Assembly (NCBI RefSeq): GCF_029633865.1
Contig: NC_079211.1
Location: 63,843,002 to 63,907,001, forward strand
Direction: 5' to 3'
DNA length: 64,000 bases
Origin: Lampris incognitus
Taxonomy: Eukaryota > Chordata > Actinopteri > Lampriformes > Lampridae
This document shows, piece after piece, positions 9,984 to 23,516 of the stretch; within the stretch, counting starts at the first letter, position 1, and each line of letters starts with the position of its first letter. The translations under genes and the position numbers were made by a program. The notes under the pieces were generated by a model, which was not told where the DNA came from, did not search any database, and worked only from the letters and a program-made list of their open reading frames with translations.

Positions 9984-11420
9984 TCAGCAAGCACTGTTGC
10001 AATGCGGCAACCTTGGCTTTCTGGCGTGGCAAGGGATGGTTTTCACAATGGAGGGAGACAGGACTGTTGGCTTTGGAGCCTCCAGCCCCAACTGAACTTG
10101 CTCAAATACCATCAGGGCCAGAGAAACCGGAACCGACTCCCTCCATGCTTTTAGGAGATTGGGGTGATGTGTCTGTGTTGCATCTCCCCTATCATGATGC
10201 ACAATGTCATAGTTGATGTCCCTCTACCCACAGTGTGACCTCAAAGGGCCCTTGCCACTTGGCGAGTAATTTAGAGCATGGCGTTTGAAGTAATATGACT
10301 TTCTCTCCTCTGTTATATGGGCGTTGTTGACGTTCCTGGGCCTGCAACAAATTCTCCCATGACAACTGCTCAAGTGTATGGAGTTTACTCTCAGGTCCAG
10401 GACGTATTGTACTTCATTTTTATTGGTGCTTGGACCGCTCCACCATCTTTATTTAATAAGGTCCAACTCACCTCTCGGTGTTCTGCCAAACAGCAATTCA
10501 AGGGGGGGAAACTCCATGGAGACCTGGGACACCCCCCGTACTGCAAATAACAGAGGATTCACCCATTTATCCCAGTGATCTCAGAATCTATGAAGGTCCT
10601 TCATATGGAAGCAACTACATAACAAACAAGAATAAAATTACATCAGATTGGAAGCACGGTCATTTATCTTAGCATTCCAGAGCTAGATACACGTTCACTC
10701 ATTATAATCTGGGAACTGTAGATTGTAGGATTATATTGACTAAAGACTCCAGTGCATAAACTTATGAATCATGGTTTTATTAAATCTCTCCATGGGCCCA
10801 TCTGTTTGGGGGGGGGGGGTACACCCTCGTGCAGATCACTTTTACGCCCAATAATTTGTATAGTTCGCGAAGTGTTTGTGACATAAATCATGTACCCTTA
10901 TCCATCAGAATCTCTTGCGGGACTCTGGCACAGGAGTTTACATGGATCGGAGCTTCTGCGCGACACGTTTAGTTGAGATGTTGCCCAACGGCACCGCTTT
11001 GGGATAGCTCGTTGCGTAATCTACTATTACTAACACAAAGCGATATTCCCGTGCGCTCCGATCTAATGGCCCGATGAGGTCCACACCAATACGCTCAAAC
11101 AGAATCTCAATTAATGGTAATTGGTGCAATGGCGCTTTTGGGGTGGCCGGCAGGTTTACCAATTGACATTCGTGGCAAGGCACACGTCACCAACGTGCAG
11201 CGCCGTGAATGCCCTCCCAGTAAAACTGAACTATTATTCCGTCGAGTGTTTTATCGTAACCGAGGGGACCTGCACTGGGGTTGTGATGGGTCGCCTGGAA
11301 GATCCATTCCTGGCAGCCTTTTGGTACCAATAATTGAGTGGTTCATGCCTGATTTCAATGTTGCGACTCATTCAATACAATCAGTGTCTAATAAGGGCAA
11401 AATTGGGAGAGGTGACGGCA
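9984..11420 (-). pseudogene. Decayed Ty3/Gypsy integrase fragment
   Basis: The clearest part is 10938-11183 on the minus strand: CHECQLVN (end of the zinc-binding region), then FERIGVDLIGPL and EYRFVLVIVDYATSYPKAVP, which is the start of the integrase core. Continuing, QEILMDKGT (degenerate second catalytic Asp region) and PPFELLFGRTPRGELDLI (downstream of the core) are readable through several frameshifts down to about 10440. Upstream, 11190-11420 seems to hold the broken zinc domain. Integrase inserts retroelement cDNA; this copy cannot act. No LTRs were found nearby. Confidence 0.8.
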
Positions 11421-11568
11421 GCGTTTAGGTGCACTTGTTGACTGTCGATGGTCATCACATGGTCAAAGGCGAAGCGCATTGTGTCATGTTGGGCGGACCA
11501 CCAGAGCCATGTTCGACTCCCCCTCGCCTGACTCTGAATGACCACGCGGTGTTCAGTGGCGATGCAAG

Positions 11569-11938
11569 TGTAACCTACAAAGACTCACTGGATCCAGGTT
11601 GTACTGCACCACGAGGCGACATCGCTACCCACGCGGCTAAAGGGGGGGCGACCCCCTGGCGATCGACCAGTGAGTCTTTTTGTAGGTTACAGTTGTCACC
11701 GTCTCCGGGAAGCGCGCCCTCGCGCTTTGCTATTCCCGCGCTCCGAAGAGACTTCTGAGGATCTGCACGCTTCCGGACACTTCTGGATCCCGCCGCTGCC
11801 ACCGATGTAACCGAGCATTTTTCCGCCCGCTGCGGGATTTGATCCGGATTGTGATGCACCACGAGGCGACATCGCTAACTGTTCGACTAGACGGGGCCGA
11901 CCCCCTGGAGATCGACCAGTGAGTCTTTTTGTAGGTTT
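11569..11938. repeat. Duplicated short repeat with inverted ends
   Basis: A block at 11591-11691 (TGCACCACGAGGCGACATCG followed by a GACCCCCTGG region and GACCAGTGAGTCTTTTTGTA) recurs at 11841-11938. The first block is also bounded by an inverted repeat: TGTAACCTACAAAGACTCAC at 11569 pairs with the complement ending at 11691. The family is unknown to me; it may be a SINE-like or foldback element. No coding sequence is present. Confidence 0.65.
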
Positions 11939-12634
11939 GATAAGCTCTGGGTGTTGCCCTCGCTGCCCGGCTGTCTCCATCAACACCCTTTTAAACCCCG
12001 GCCGATTCGAGCCAAATAGAAGGGGCCACGACAGACAGGTGGGAACTAACTGCTACCTGAACTCTATGCTTTGCCCACCGATATCTTATGTCAGTGGCCA
12101 CCACCGGATTCTTGTAAATATACCCATGCACACACCACATTTCTCCCCCTTAATGCCTCTACCAATGCCCCGGGCAGAACCAGGCTTTGATGGATCAGCC
12201 CGGAATTTATGGTATAATTTGTCAATTTACAGTATAATAATTCATCAGCCCAAAAGCCATTGAAGGATATAGGAGAGTATACCCACTTTCTCCTTAGTGG
12301 TCTACCCATCTACGTCGCAGTATGCCTAACTCCTCAACGACCACCACACAAGCAGATGCAGACAGTTAAAAAAAAAAATCAGTGTTACTGTTAGTAATTT
12401 TGACCAAAAAAATCCGAGATATTTTTAGACACTTATTCAATGATGTATTGCTAAAAAGGACATCCAAATTTCATTAACTGACACCACAGTTTTGTTACAG
12501 TTATATAAACTATGAACAATCATCTCCAAACTCAGCAGCGACACCCTCAGGAATACGCCTGTCGGAAAGCTGGCATTTTAACATACTTGCACTGTACAAC
12601 AAAAACAAGATGGCATTTTTCGAGACTGGACGGC
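11939..12634. other. Non-coding spacer
   Basis: No gene or known element is recognisable. The last part (12360-12500) is AT-rich with A-runs. Confidence 0.5.
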
Positions 12635-12807
12635 ACGGTGGTGCATTGGTTAGCGCAGTTGCCTCACAGCAAGAAGGTACTGGGTTCAAGCCCCGGGGTA
12701 GTCCAACCTTGAGGGTCGTCCTGGGTCGTCCTCTCTGTGGCGTTTGCATGTTCTCCCCGTGTCTGCGTGGGTTTCGTCCGGGGGCTCCGGCTTCCTCCCA
12801 CAGTCCA

Positions 12808-13234
12808 AAGACATGTAGGTCAGGTGAATCAAAGAGATGTAGGTCAGGTGGATCAAAGACGTGGGTCAGGTGAATCAAAGACATGTAGGTCATGTGAATT
12901 AAAGACATGTAGGTCAGGTGGATCAAAGACATGTAGGTCAGGTGAATCAAAGACATGTAGGTCAGGTGGATCAAAGACATGTAGGTCAGGTGAATTAAAG
13001 ACATGTAGGTCAGGTGAATCAAAGACATGTAGGTCAGGTGGATCAAAGACATGTAGGTCAGGTGGATATAATACATGTAGGTCAGGTGGATCAAAGACGT
13101 GGGTCAGGTGGATCAAAGACATGTAGGTCAGGTGAATTAAAGACATGTAGGTCAGGTGGATCAAAGAAATGTAGGTCAGGTGGATCAAAGACATGTAGGT
13201 CAGGTGAATCAAAGACATGTAGGTCAGGTGAATC
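12808..13234. repeat. 24-bp minisatellite, about 18 copies
   Basis: The unit is AAAGACATGTAGGTCAGGTG plus AATC or GATC. The unit is itself a normal single-copy segment of the surrounding SINE-type element, directly after CCCACAGTCC. Open frames through it on both strands are by-products of the 24-bp (8-codon) period. Confidence 0.95.
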
Positions 13235-13263
13235 GGCTCTACTAAACTGTCCCTAGGTATGAG

Positions 13264-13265
<2 letters not shown>

Positions 13266-13303
<38 letters not shown>

Positions 13304-13342
13304 TGGGTGTGGGTGTGGGTGTGTGTGTGTGTGTGTGTGTGT
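13266..13342. repeat. (GT)n microsatellite
   Basis: A GT run with interspersed GTGGGT units, within the SINE-type element. Confidence 0.95.
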
Positions 13343-13411
13343 CAGCCCTGTGATGGACTGGCGACCTGTCCAGGGTGTCTCCCCACCTAACGCCCAATGA
13401 CTGCTGGGATG

Positions 13412-14332
13412 AAAATCACACACCAATCTGCATCAAAAGCACAAACCAGCCTGCATCAAAAGCACAAACCAGCCTGCATCAACATCACACAACAACCTGC
13501 ATCAAAAGCACACACCAGCCTGCATTAACATCACACAACAACCTGCATCAAAAGCACACACCAGCCTGCATCAAAAGCACAAACCAGCCTGCATCAAAAG
13601 CACACACTAGCCTGCATCAAAATCACACACCAACCTGCATCAAAAGCACAAACCAGCCTGCATCAACATCACACAACAAACTGCATCAAAAGCACACACC
13701 AGCCTGCATCAACATCACACACCAACCTTCATCAAAAGCACAAACCAGCCTGCATCAACATCACACAACAACCTGCATCAAAAGCACACACCAGCCTGCA
13801 TCAAAAGCACAAACCAGCCTGCATCAAAAGCACACACTAGCCTGCATCAAAAGCACACACCAGCTTGCATCAAAAGCACACAACAAACTGCATCAAAAGC
13901 ACACACCAGCCTGCATCAACATCACACAACAACCTGCATCAAAAGCACACACCAGCCTGCATCAAAATCACACACCAACCTACATCAACATCACACAACA
14001 ACCTGCATCAACATCACACCACAACCTGCATCAAAAGCACACACCAGCCTGCATCAAAAGCACAAACCAGCCTGCATCAAAAGCACACACCAGCTTGCAT
14101 CAAAAGCACACACCAGCCTGCATCAAAATCACACAACAACCTTCATCACCATCACACACCAACCTTCATCACCATCACACACCAACCTTCATCACCATCC
14201 ATCACACACCAACCTTCATCACCATCACACACCAACCTGCATCACCATCCATCACACACCAACCTTCATCACCATCACACACCAACCTGCATCACCATCA
14301 CACACCAACCTTCATCACCATCACACACCAAC
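13412..14332. repeat. 23-bp minisatellite in two sub-families
   Basis: Positions 13412-14142 consist of CCTGCATCAAAAGCACACAC-type 23-bp units (also CATCAACATCACACAACAA). From 14143 the units change to ACCTTCATCACCATCACACA, with occasional insertion of CATC. The 331-codon open frame across it (His/Thr/Gln/Pro-rich) arises from the repeat and is not taken as a gene. The array starts where the SINE-type element's tail ends. Confidence 0.93.
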
Positions 14333-14399
14333 CGATGTTAAGCCACGCCCGTCGTTATCAGAGGTATTGATGTATGTGGCTCTTTGTGATCCAATGTCA

Positions 14400-16000
14400 A
14401 GCAGCGACGGTCGTTGGGGATGTTAGTTTCGACTTCGTTAGTGCTCCATTCAGTGGTCATGAGTCGTTGGAGCCGTTAGTGACCGACTGTTGTTCTTGGA
14501 GGCTAGGCTTCTTGAGTCTCCTGGGTAGAGATGAAAGGACGGCATTGTAAGTGGGAGATAGGTGGTGTCGCAGACCTCCTCCTCTGTTGAGGGATGGTTT
14601 TTCCAGTTTTGCATAGATGGCTTCCTTCACCCCTCTTTCAAATCATCTATCTTCCCTGTCCAAAATGTGTACGTTGCTGTCCTCAAAGGAGTGTGTCTTC
14701 TCCTTTAGGTGTAGATAGACTGCTGAGTCTTGTCCTGAGGAGTTTGGCCTTCTGTGTTGGGCCATCCGTTTGTGTAGTGGTTGTTTGGTTTCTCCTATGT
14801 ATAGGTCAGTGCAATCCTCACTGCATTGTACAGCATTCACCAGATTGCTTTCCTGGGTGTGTGGTACATGGTCTTTGGGATGAACCAGTCTTTGTGTGTT
14901 GCTGGGTTTGAAGTATACCAGGATGCAGTGTTTTTTAAAAATTCTCCTGAGTTTCTCGGAGACCACAGAAACATACGGGATGACTATCTTATTCCTTCTG
15001 TTCCTCTTCTCCTCGTCGCTCACCTGGTTGGTCTTTCTGGAACGTGTTGCAGTTTTCACAAAGGTCCAACTGGGGTAGCCGCAGGTTTTTAAAGCTCCCC
15101 TCAGGTGTTTGTGTTCTTCTCGTTGGGCCTTAGTGCTGCTGGGCACATTATTAGCTCTGTGTTGCAGAGTTCTGATGACACTCAGTTTGTGTTCCAGAGG
15201 GTGGTGTGAGTCGAAAAGTAGATATTGGTCTGTGTGTGTAGGTTTCCTGTAAACCCCAATGTGGAGGCTCCTGTCTTCCCCAATGTGGACGTCACAGTCC
15301 AAGAAGGGCAAACTGTTGTTCTTTACATCTTCCCTTGTGAACTTAATGTTCTTGTCCACTGAGTTGATGTGTTTAGTAAACGCTTGCGCCTCTTGTGTTT
15401 GGATTTTGACCCATGTGTCGTCCACATATCTGAACCAGTGGATCGGAGGTGTTCCTCTGAAGGAGTTCAGGGCCCTGTGTTCTACCTCTTCCATATATAA
15501 GTTGGCCACAATGGGCGATACTGGTGAGCCCATTGCACAGCCATGCTTCTGTCTGTAAAACTGGCCCCTGAACTGGAAATATGTAGTGTTCAGGCAAAGA
15601 TCCAGTAGTTGGCAAATCTGGTCTGGGCTGAGGTTGGTCCTATTGTGGAGGGTGTTGTCCCATAGCAAATGTTGCCTCACAGTTTCCAAAGCCTCCATGG
15701 TTGGGATGCAGGTGAATAACGAGGTCACATTGTAGGATACCATGGTTTCATCTGGTTCCAGTTTACGCCTTGGACCTTGTTCACAAAGTCAATGGAGTTT
15801 TGTATATGGTGAGTTGTTTCGCCCACTAAAGGGGCCAAGATGTTGGCTATATGTTTGGCAATGTTGTACGTGACCGAGTTTATGCTGCTGACGATGGGCC
15901 TTGTTTATGCTGCCTTGTTTATGCTGCGAAACGTCTTCACGGATATATACCAAGTCCAGTTGCACTCGATTCAATTCCTTTGGATAACCATGACCTGGAT
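14400..16000 (-). mobile_element. Penelope-like retroelement (RT plus GIY-YIG endonuclease), truncated
   Basis: The minus-strand coding core is at 14643-15743. Related frame-shifted coding continues 5' of it (to about 16000; the part ending IQNSIDFVNKVQ joins upstream of the core) and 3' of it (to about 14400; ERGVKEAIYAKLEKPSLNRG). Penelope-like elements are a retroelement class separate from LTR and non-LTR elements. The N-terminal part of the polyprotein and the terminal repeats are not visible. Confidence 0.85.
14643..15743 (-). pseudogene. Penelope-like reverse transcriptase/GIY-YIG endonuclease core
   Basis: The 366-codon open frame reads as a Penelope reverse transcriptase: SYNVTSLFTCIPTMEAL (the D-x-x-x-L-F-T-like palm motif, here with Asn in place of the usual Asp), QKHGCAMGSPVSPIVANLYM and the catalytic RYVDDTW. 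The linker KNNSLPFLDCDVHIG and YRKPTHTDQYLLFDSHHPLE are typical of the family. A GIY-YIG endonuclease module follows (CTDLYIGETKQPLHKRMAQH). RT acts by copying RNA at a nick made by the endonuclease. The frame lacks the N-terminal domain and the last part of the endonuclease, which continue out of frame, so the copy is dead. The Asn in the first palm motif may be a further defect. Confidence 0.85.
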
Positions 16001-16225
16001 GAATGAGAACATTCACAGACATGTTGGTTTACCAAAATCTAGTTTGTCTACTTGGAAATGCATTTTGCTGTTTAAAACACTGTATGTTTAAACAACCACT
16101 ATTCACACCTTCGTCAGACCAGATCAGCTCAGGTTCTCGTTTTTGTATAGCATTGTACAATGAAGCTCTCAAGTCATCATTTATATGATAACTTATATGA
16201 TGACTTATATGTTGAGAGCAAAAAC

Positions 16226-17320
16226 TTAAATGTAACTTATTTTCATGTCACCAAGGTCACAAAATGGACAAACTCTGTTTTCCTTACTAACCACAGTATA
16301 TCTACCAACTTCTGTAACCAAGGATAGTATGGCACATCTCAGTTGAGCACAGTGACTCATACACCCTCTGCTCAGAGATGATGTTATATGAGGTTCTGCT
16401 ACGTTCTCCCCTGTCACCACCTTGCAGTCTCCAATCCCTTTCAGATCGCGCCTTCTACATAAGATATAGTCCACCTGTGTGCACTTTCCTCCCTTCTTGT
16501 ACGTCACCCTGTGTTCCTCCCTCTTCTTGAAATATGTATTCACCACAGCCATTTCCATCCTTTTCGCAAAATCGACCACCATCTGTCCTTCCACATTTTC
16601 CTCCTTGACTCCATACCTTCCCATCACCTCTGTTCCCTTCACTAACATGTCCATTGACGTCCGCTCCAATCACCACTCTCTGCTCCTTGGGTACCCTCTC
16701 CACCATGTCGTCCAACTCACTCCAGAATTCTTCTTTTTTATCCATCCATGCGCTGATAACATTCATCATCACACCTTCAATTTCCAGCTTCATACTCATC
16801 ACTCTGTCTGGCACTCTCTTCACCTCCAGCACACTCTTGACATACTCTTCCTTCAGAATTACCCCTACCCCATTTCTCCCCCCATTCGCACCATGGTAGA
16901 AGAGTTTGAACCCACCTCCCGATACTCCTGGCCTTACTCCCCTTCCACCTGGTCTCTTGCACACACAGTATGCCTACCTTCTTCTTTCCATCATGTCAGC
17001 CAGCTCTCTCCCTTTACCAGTCATAGTGCCAACATTCAAAGTTCCAACTTTCACCTCCACACGCCTACCCTTCCTCCTCTCTCGCTGCCTCTGGACATGC
17101 CTTTCCCCTCTCCTTCTTCGCCCAACAGTAGCATAGTTTCCACCGACAACCTGCTGGTTAACAGTACCGGTGGCGGTCGTTGGTAACCCGGGCCTCGACC
17201 GATCTGATATGGAAATCTTATTTATGATCCGCATATTTTATCTGGCAAAGATTTTATGCCCTTCCTGACGCAACCCTCCCCATTTGTCCGGGCTTGGGAC
17301 CGGCACTAAGAATGCACTGT
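16226..17320 (-). pseudogene. RTE-clade LINE endonuclease region (5' part)
   Basis: Minus-strand frames give an AP-endonuclease domain. KVGTLNVGTMTGKGRELADM and MERRRVGILCVQETRWKGSK carry the Asn and Glu of the active site; then FKLFYHGANGGRNGVGVILK, ERVPKEQRVVIGADVNGHVS and VTYKKGGKCTQVDYILCRRR follow. In fish gene sets such sequence is often labelled craniofacial development protein 2-like, but it is an RTE LINE. Frameshifts near 16770-16960 and 16650, and loss of the RT, show the copy is dead. The matching C-terminal domain of this family occurs at 36508-36983 and 45717-46550. Confidence 0.85.
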
Positions 17321-17342
17321 GTTGTGCATCCTCAGTGGCTGG

Positions 17343-17703
17343 GTTCATCTGTCCAAGCAATACAGACTGAATTTAGACATAGTAGAGCTCATACATGTGA
17401 GCTTTAAGCATCTGTCCAAGCAATACAGACTACATGTAGACATAGTAGAGCTCATACATGTGAGCTTTAAGCATCTGTCCAAGCAATACAGACTACATGT
17501 AGACATAGTAGAGCTCATACATGTGAGCTTTAAGCATCTGTCCAAGCAATTCAGACTACATTTAGACATAGTAGAGGTCATACATGTGAGCTTTAAGCAT
17601 CTGTCCAAGCAATACAGACTACATTTAGACATAGTAGAGCTCATACATGTGAGCTTTAAGCATCTGTCCAAGCAATACAGACTACATGTAGACATAGTAG
17701 AGG
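17343..17703. repeat. 63-bp tandem repeat, about 6 copies
   Basis: The unit starts CATCTGTCCAAGCAATACAG and ends GTGAGCTTTAAG. Copies differ at a few positions. The 63-bp period is a multiple of three, so long open frames exist on both strands; they have no sign of being genes. Confidence 0.95.
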
Positions 17704-18387
<684 letters not shown>

Positions 18388-18602
18388 TGTAGATAGCGGG
18401 ACTGAAAACTAAGGCACTTATGATCCTAATTATTTTTGGAGGTGGTAGGTATTGTCTCAGAGAGTAAGGGCAAAATCCCAGAAAATTAAAATTATGCATA
18501 ATTATGCATAAATATGCAAAATATGCATTTTTCTGAAAATGGCTAAAAACCACTTTTCTCAGCATTTCAGATGATTCTGAGCATCTTTGATTTTTTCACC
18601 TA

Positions 18603-20244
<1,642 letters not shown>

Positions 20245-20491
20245 TATATAAAAAAAATTTCTGGGACTTCGAAATGTTTTGGCATTATGCAAAATGTATG
20301 CATTTTTGAAAAAATGCACTTATGATCCTAATTTTTTTTTTGGAGGTGGTAGGTATTGTTCCAGAGAGGACCAGAAAAATAGCAAAACATTAAAATATAA
20401 TTATAATAATTATGCATAATTATGCAAAATATGCATTTTCTAAAAATGGATAAAAACCACTTTTCTCGGCATTTCAGATGATTCTGAGCAT

Positions 20492-20618
20492 TTGGGGGGA
20501 GGGAGTTGGAGTGGGGGGGTTAGGGGCAGGGGGAAGGCGGTTAGCTGGCAGGATGAAGAGGAGGGAGATTTAGATGGGTGGATAACCAAACTGCTACATT
20601 GTAGCGGGGTTCTTCTAG

Positions 20619-20650
<32 letters not shown>

Positions 20651-20665
20651 AGTGTGTGTGTATAC

Positions 20666-20715
<50 letters not shown>

Positions 20716-20744
20716 GCGTGTGTGTGTGTGTATATATATGTGTG

Positions 20745-20775
<31 letters not shown>

Positions 20776-20776
20776 A
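20492..20776. repeat. G-rich stretch and (GT)n/(TA)n microsatellite
   Basis: A G-rich stretch at 20488-20535 is followed from about 20618 by compound GT and TATATA runs. It lies just upstream of the large sorbs2-like exon; the open frame running through it into the exon is not coding. Confidence 0.9.
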
Positions 20777-20908
20777 AGTGTAAAGGTTGATAAAACCATA
20801 TGTGTTTCTATAAAGGTCATGCATGTCAGCTTTATCTTGTTTATATATGTACTGATGTTGTCTTTCTTCTGTCTTGGTCTGCCCTTTCTCTCTTTCTCCA
20901 CCTTCAAG

Positions 20909-22375
20909 CCGTCATCCATGCTACTACGCTTCAACTCCCATTCAGATTCCATCCAACGGTGCTTCCCCTTCACCTCTACAGCCACCTCATACTGCACCCC
21001 TTCCTGCCCCTCACCGCAAGAGGCCACCCTGCAGGCTATCACAGATGACAGGATCTCCCTAACCACTGGCCTCTCTTTATCCTGCTCCTCTCCGATTCCA
21101 CATTTGGATGGTCCCCAGTCTTCATCTCTCTCCACCCCTGCCCCTACACCTCCACCTTATCCAACCTCCTACATTCGCTATAAGAATGTGGGTAGGGATT
21201 CCCCTGTTCCAGCTCACCCTCCTACCTCTCTCCTTACCCCTGGCCCTACCCCTTCCCCCTATCCCCATGGTCTTCTGTTAGAATTGCAGGAGCTGGACTC
21301 TTTGGTCTCTCCCTCCTCACCATATCTCCCTGCACCCTTTGCTCCCTGCCCTGCACCTTCCACCATTTGCCTTTCTCCCTCAACAACTGCACCCCCATCC
21401 AGGTCGCCCTCCCTCCTTTGTTCTTTCTACCCCTCTCTTCCTTCCTCACTCTCTCCTCCCCTTTCTTTTTTCTGCCAAGAGGATCATTTCACCCCCATTT
21501 CCTCTCCATGCTCCCATCCCTCCTTCCTTTCCTCAGCTGAGGCAAGCCCCTCCCCCTTCACCTCCATGCCCTCTCTCCCCACTTCCTCTCCCTCCATATC
21601 TCCTCTCCACCTTGCCAGCCCAGTGACAGGCAGTGCAGTCGATCTATCAAAGCATATGGTGATCTCTGATCAGCCACAATCAGCTTCGCCTGTCTCTCAC
21701 AACACTCAAAGTCTTGTCCAGCTGGTGGTGTATGAAGATGTTGACAAACCAACAGGCAGCCCACATCTAACTCCCAGCAATTTAGAGTTTACCTCTCAGC
21801 TGACCAGTCAGTTAGTTATCGATAGGGACCAGGAGGAGGAGGAGCTCTGTGAAGAGTTGGTTTCAATCATTAATGCTAGCCAACCATGGAACAGAGACAT
21901 CCTATCTGGCCATCAAAGTGGCAAAGAAGAAGATAAAGATGAGGAGTTGGACATCCAGAGCAACCTGGAAGAACTTCCCCGGCTGTTTATCGAAGAAAAA
22001 GAGGAGGAGGAGCTTAAGACCTCTGTAAACACCTTTACACCTATATGCCCACAGCAAATAGTACCCCAGAAACATGTAGAGCTCCAGATAGAACCTGGGC
22101 TAAGCAATAAAAGACAATCCCTTAAAGACCCTCAATCACCAAAGATCAGCCTGGAAGATCAGTCATGTCCTCTAGGGCAACACGTGGAACTCCAAAACAT
22201 TATGGAACCTTGGACTGAACAACAAATATGGACCCAGATGGAAAGCATACAAGAGTCTCAGGCAAACAGCAGCATGGAACCTCTGAGAGAACACCAAAAA
22301 CAACTGGATATTAGAATATCAGTAATCTCAGCTGGGTCACCAGCACCACTAAACCTTCTCCTCAGTCTAACTTAA
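20909..22375 (+). CDS. sorbs2: Large sorbs2 linker exon (probable), Ser/Pro-rich, ending in a stop
   Basis: A pyrimidine-rich tract (CTTTCTCTCTTTCTCCACCTTCAAG, to 20908) precedes an open frame of 488 codons that stays open to TAA at 22373-22375. The first third is Ser/Pro/Thr-rich. It includes LQAITDDRISLTTGLSLS, which resembles a conserved segment (…AVTSEWISLTVG…) that I recall between SH3-2 and SH3-3 of SORBS1. The last third is acidic (QEEEELCEELVSIINASQPW, EEKEEEELK). I found no strong 5' splice site inside the exon, so either it ends a SORBS isoform lacking SH3-3, or a weak donor is used. Upstream sequence in the same frame is microsatellite and is excluded. Codon pattern and length argue for a real exon; the assignment to sorbs2 rests on position, strand and weak similarity. 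Confidence 0.6.
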   Translation, partial: PSSMLLRFNSHSDSIQRCFPFTSTATSYCTPSCPSPQEATLQAITDDRISLTTGLSLSCSSPIPHLDGPQSSSLSTPAPTPPPYPTSYIRYKNVGRDSPVPAHPPTSLLTPGPTPSPYPHGLLLELQELDSLVSPSSPYLPAPFAPCPAPSTICLSPSTTAPPSRSPSLLCSFYPSLPSSLSPPLSFFCQEDHFTPISSPCSHPSFLSSAEASPSPFTSMPSLPTSSPSISPLHLASPVTGSAVDLSKHMVISDQPQSASPVSHNTQSLVQLVVYEDVDKPTGSPHLTPSNLEFTSQLTSQLVIDRDQEEEELCEELVSIINASQPWNRDILSGHQSGKEEDKDEELDIQSNLEELPRLFIEEKEEEELKTSVNTFTPICPQQIVPQKHVELQIEPGLSNKRQSLKDPQSPKISLEDQSCPLGQHVELQNIMEPWTEQQIWTQMESIQESQANSSMEPLREHQKQLDIRISVISAGSPAPLNLLLSLT

Positions 22376-23000
22376 ACCACTTCTCTCTGATAAAAGACAG
22401 ATTCAGTAACTACTGTCATGAAGTTCTTCATATTAATTTGGCATGCGGAGCCTTTAAGAGATTTGGCCTTAGTGCTCTATTTGGTTCTATGTTGTTGTTT
22501 ATGGTTTGTTCTTTTTCTAATAGCCAACACAAAATAATGTTTTTATAAGTTTTATAAAGTGAAAAATCACACATAATACTGACATATTACCTTTTTACCC
22601 TAAGAGATTGATATTTACTAAATGCAGCTATCCATGAGGGCAAATGCAAATGCATAAAGTAAGCATGAATGTGACAGGAAAAGGGTGCATGAATGCAAGT
22701 ATGTTATTAGGCTTATCAAGTAGGCACATCCCATCCCAAGGGTTAAGTTAAATGAATGAATGAATGAATGAATGAATATGCTCTTGCCACACCACCTCTA
22801 CAATAATTGGGAAGTTTAGTGCACTCAGAGACAAGATAAAGAAGATGAAACATCACTCACGATTATACAAAAACTCTTCCCTTGCTACCACACAAACATA
22901 AATTAGGATGGATGCATAAGATCACACTCACAAGATCGTTATTAGACACCTGTGAGCACACAGCTAAGGAGTTGTATAGTGCTGGTGATTGCACTGTGTT
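22376..23000. other. Intron/UTR sequence after the large exon
   Basis: No gene is visible. A (GAAT)n run lies at 22750-22778. If the large exon is terminal in some transcripts, this would be 3' UTR, but no clear AATAAA signal was located. Confidence 0.5.
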
Positions 23001-23516
23001 GCACTGACAGTAATCCAGCAGGGTAGTAAATGCACTGACAGTAATCCAGCAGGGTAGTAAAGTCCACTGACAGTAATCTAGTAGGGTAGTAAAGTGAACT
23101 GACAGTAATCTAGTAGGGTAGTAAAGTGAACTGACAGTAATCTAGTGGGGTAGTAAAGTGCACTGACAGTAATCTAGTAGGGTAGTAAAGTGAACTGACA
23201 GTAATCTAGTAGGGTAGTAAAGTGCACTGACAGTAATCCAGCAGGGTAGTAAAGTGCACTGACAATAATCCCGTAGGGTAATAAAGTGCACTGACAGTAA
23301 TCCAGTAGGATAAAAAAGTGCACTGACAGTAATCCAGCAGGACAGTAAAGTGCACTGACAGTAATCCAGCAGGACAGTAAAGTGCACTGACAGTAATCCG
23401 GCAGGGCAGTAAAGTGCACTGACAGTAATCCGGCAGGGCAGTAAAGTGCACTGACAATAATCCCGTAGGGTAATAAAGTGCACTGACAGTAATCCAGTAG
23501 GGTAGGAAAGTGCACT
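23001..23516. repeat. 32-bp minisatellite, about 16 copies
   Basis: The unit is ACTGACAGTAATCCAGCAGG plus GTAGTAAAGTGC, with variants TCTAGTAGGG, TCCCGTAGGG and TCCGGCAGGG. Minus-strand open frames (LLSVHFTTLLDYCQCT type) appear in three registers, as expected of a 32-bp period; no gene. Confidence 0.95.

Larger units (their letters stand above)
12635..13425 (+). mobile_element. tRNA-derived-looking SINE-type element, inflated by internal tandem arrays
   Basis: The head (12635-12700, GGCACGGTGGTGCATTGGTT...) contains a pol III B-box-like GGTTCAAGCCC at about 12683. The body (TTTGCATGTTCTCCCCGTGT, CTTCCTCCCACAGTCCAAAG) and tail (CTGTGATGGACTGGCGACCT) match a repeat family very common in fish genomes. 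Between body and tail a 24-bp unit is amplified about 18 times, followed by (GT)n. A fragment of the tail in the opposite orientation lies at about 26337-26455. The call rests on memory of the family and on the B box. Confidence 0.65.

Noticed and set aside
12808..14332. Possible CRISPR array because of regularly spaced repeats
   Set aside because: The units are contiguous with no unique spacers, and the host is a vertebrate. These are minisatellites.
13375..14370. 331-codon plus-strand open frame rich in His, Thr, Gln and Pro
   Set aside because: It lies entirely within a 23-bp tandem array. Several registers and strands are open, and there is no unique domain.
16226..17234. Host gene similar to craniofacial development protein 2
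   Set aside because: That label is commonly given to RTE LINE endonuclease sequences; the motifs here are those of an RTE AP-endonuclease.
20492..20908. N-terminal extension of the large exon frame
   Set aside because: It runs through G-rich and (GT)n/(TA)n sequence and has a good 3' splice site after it, so the exon is taken to start at 20909.
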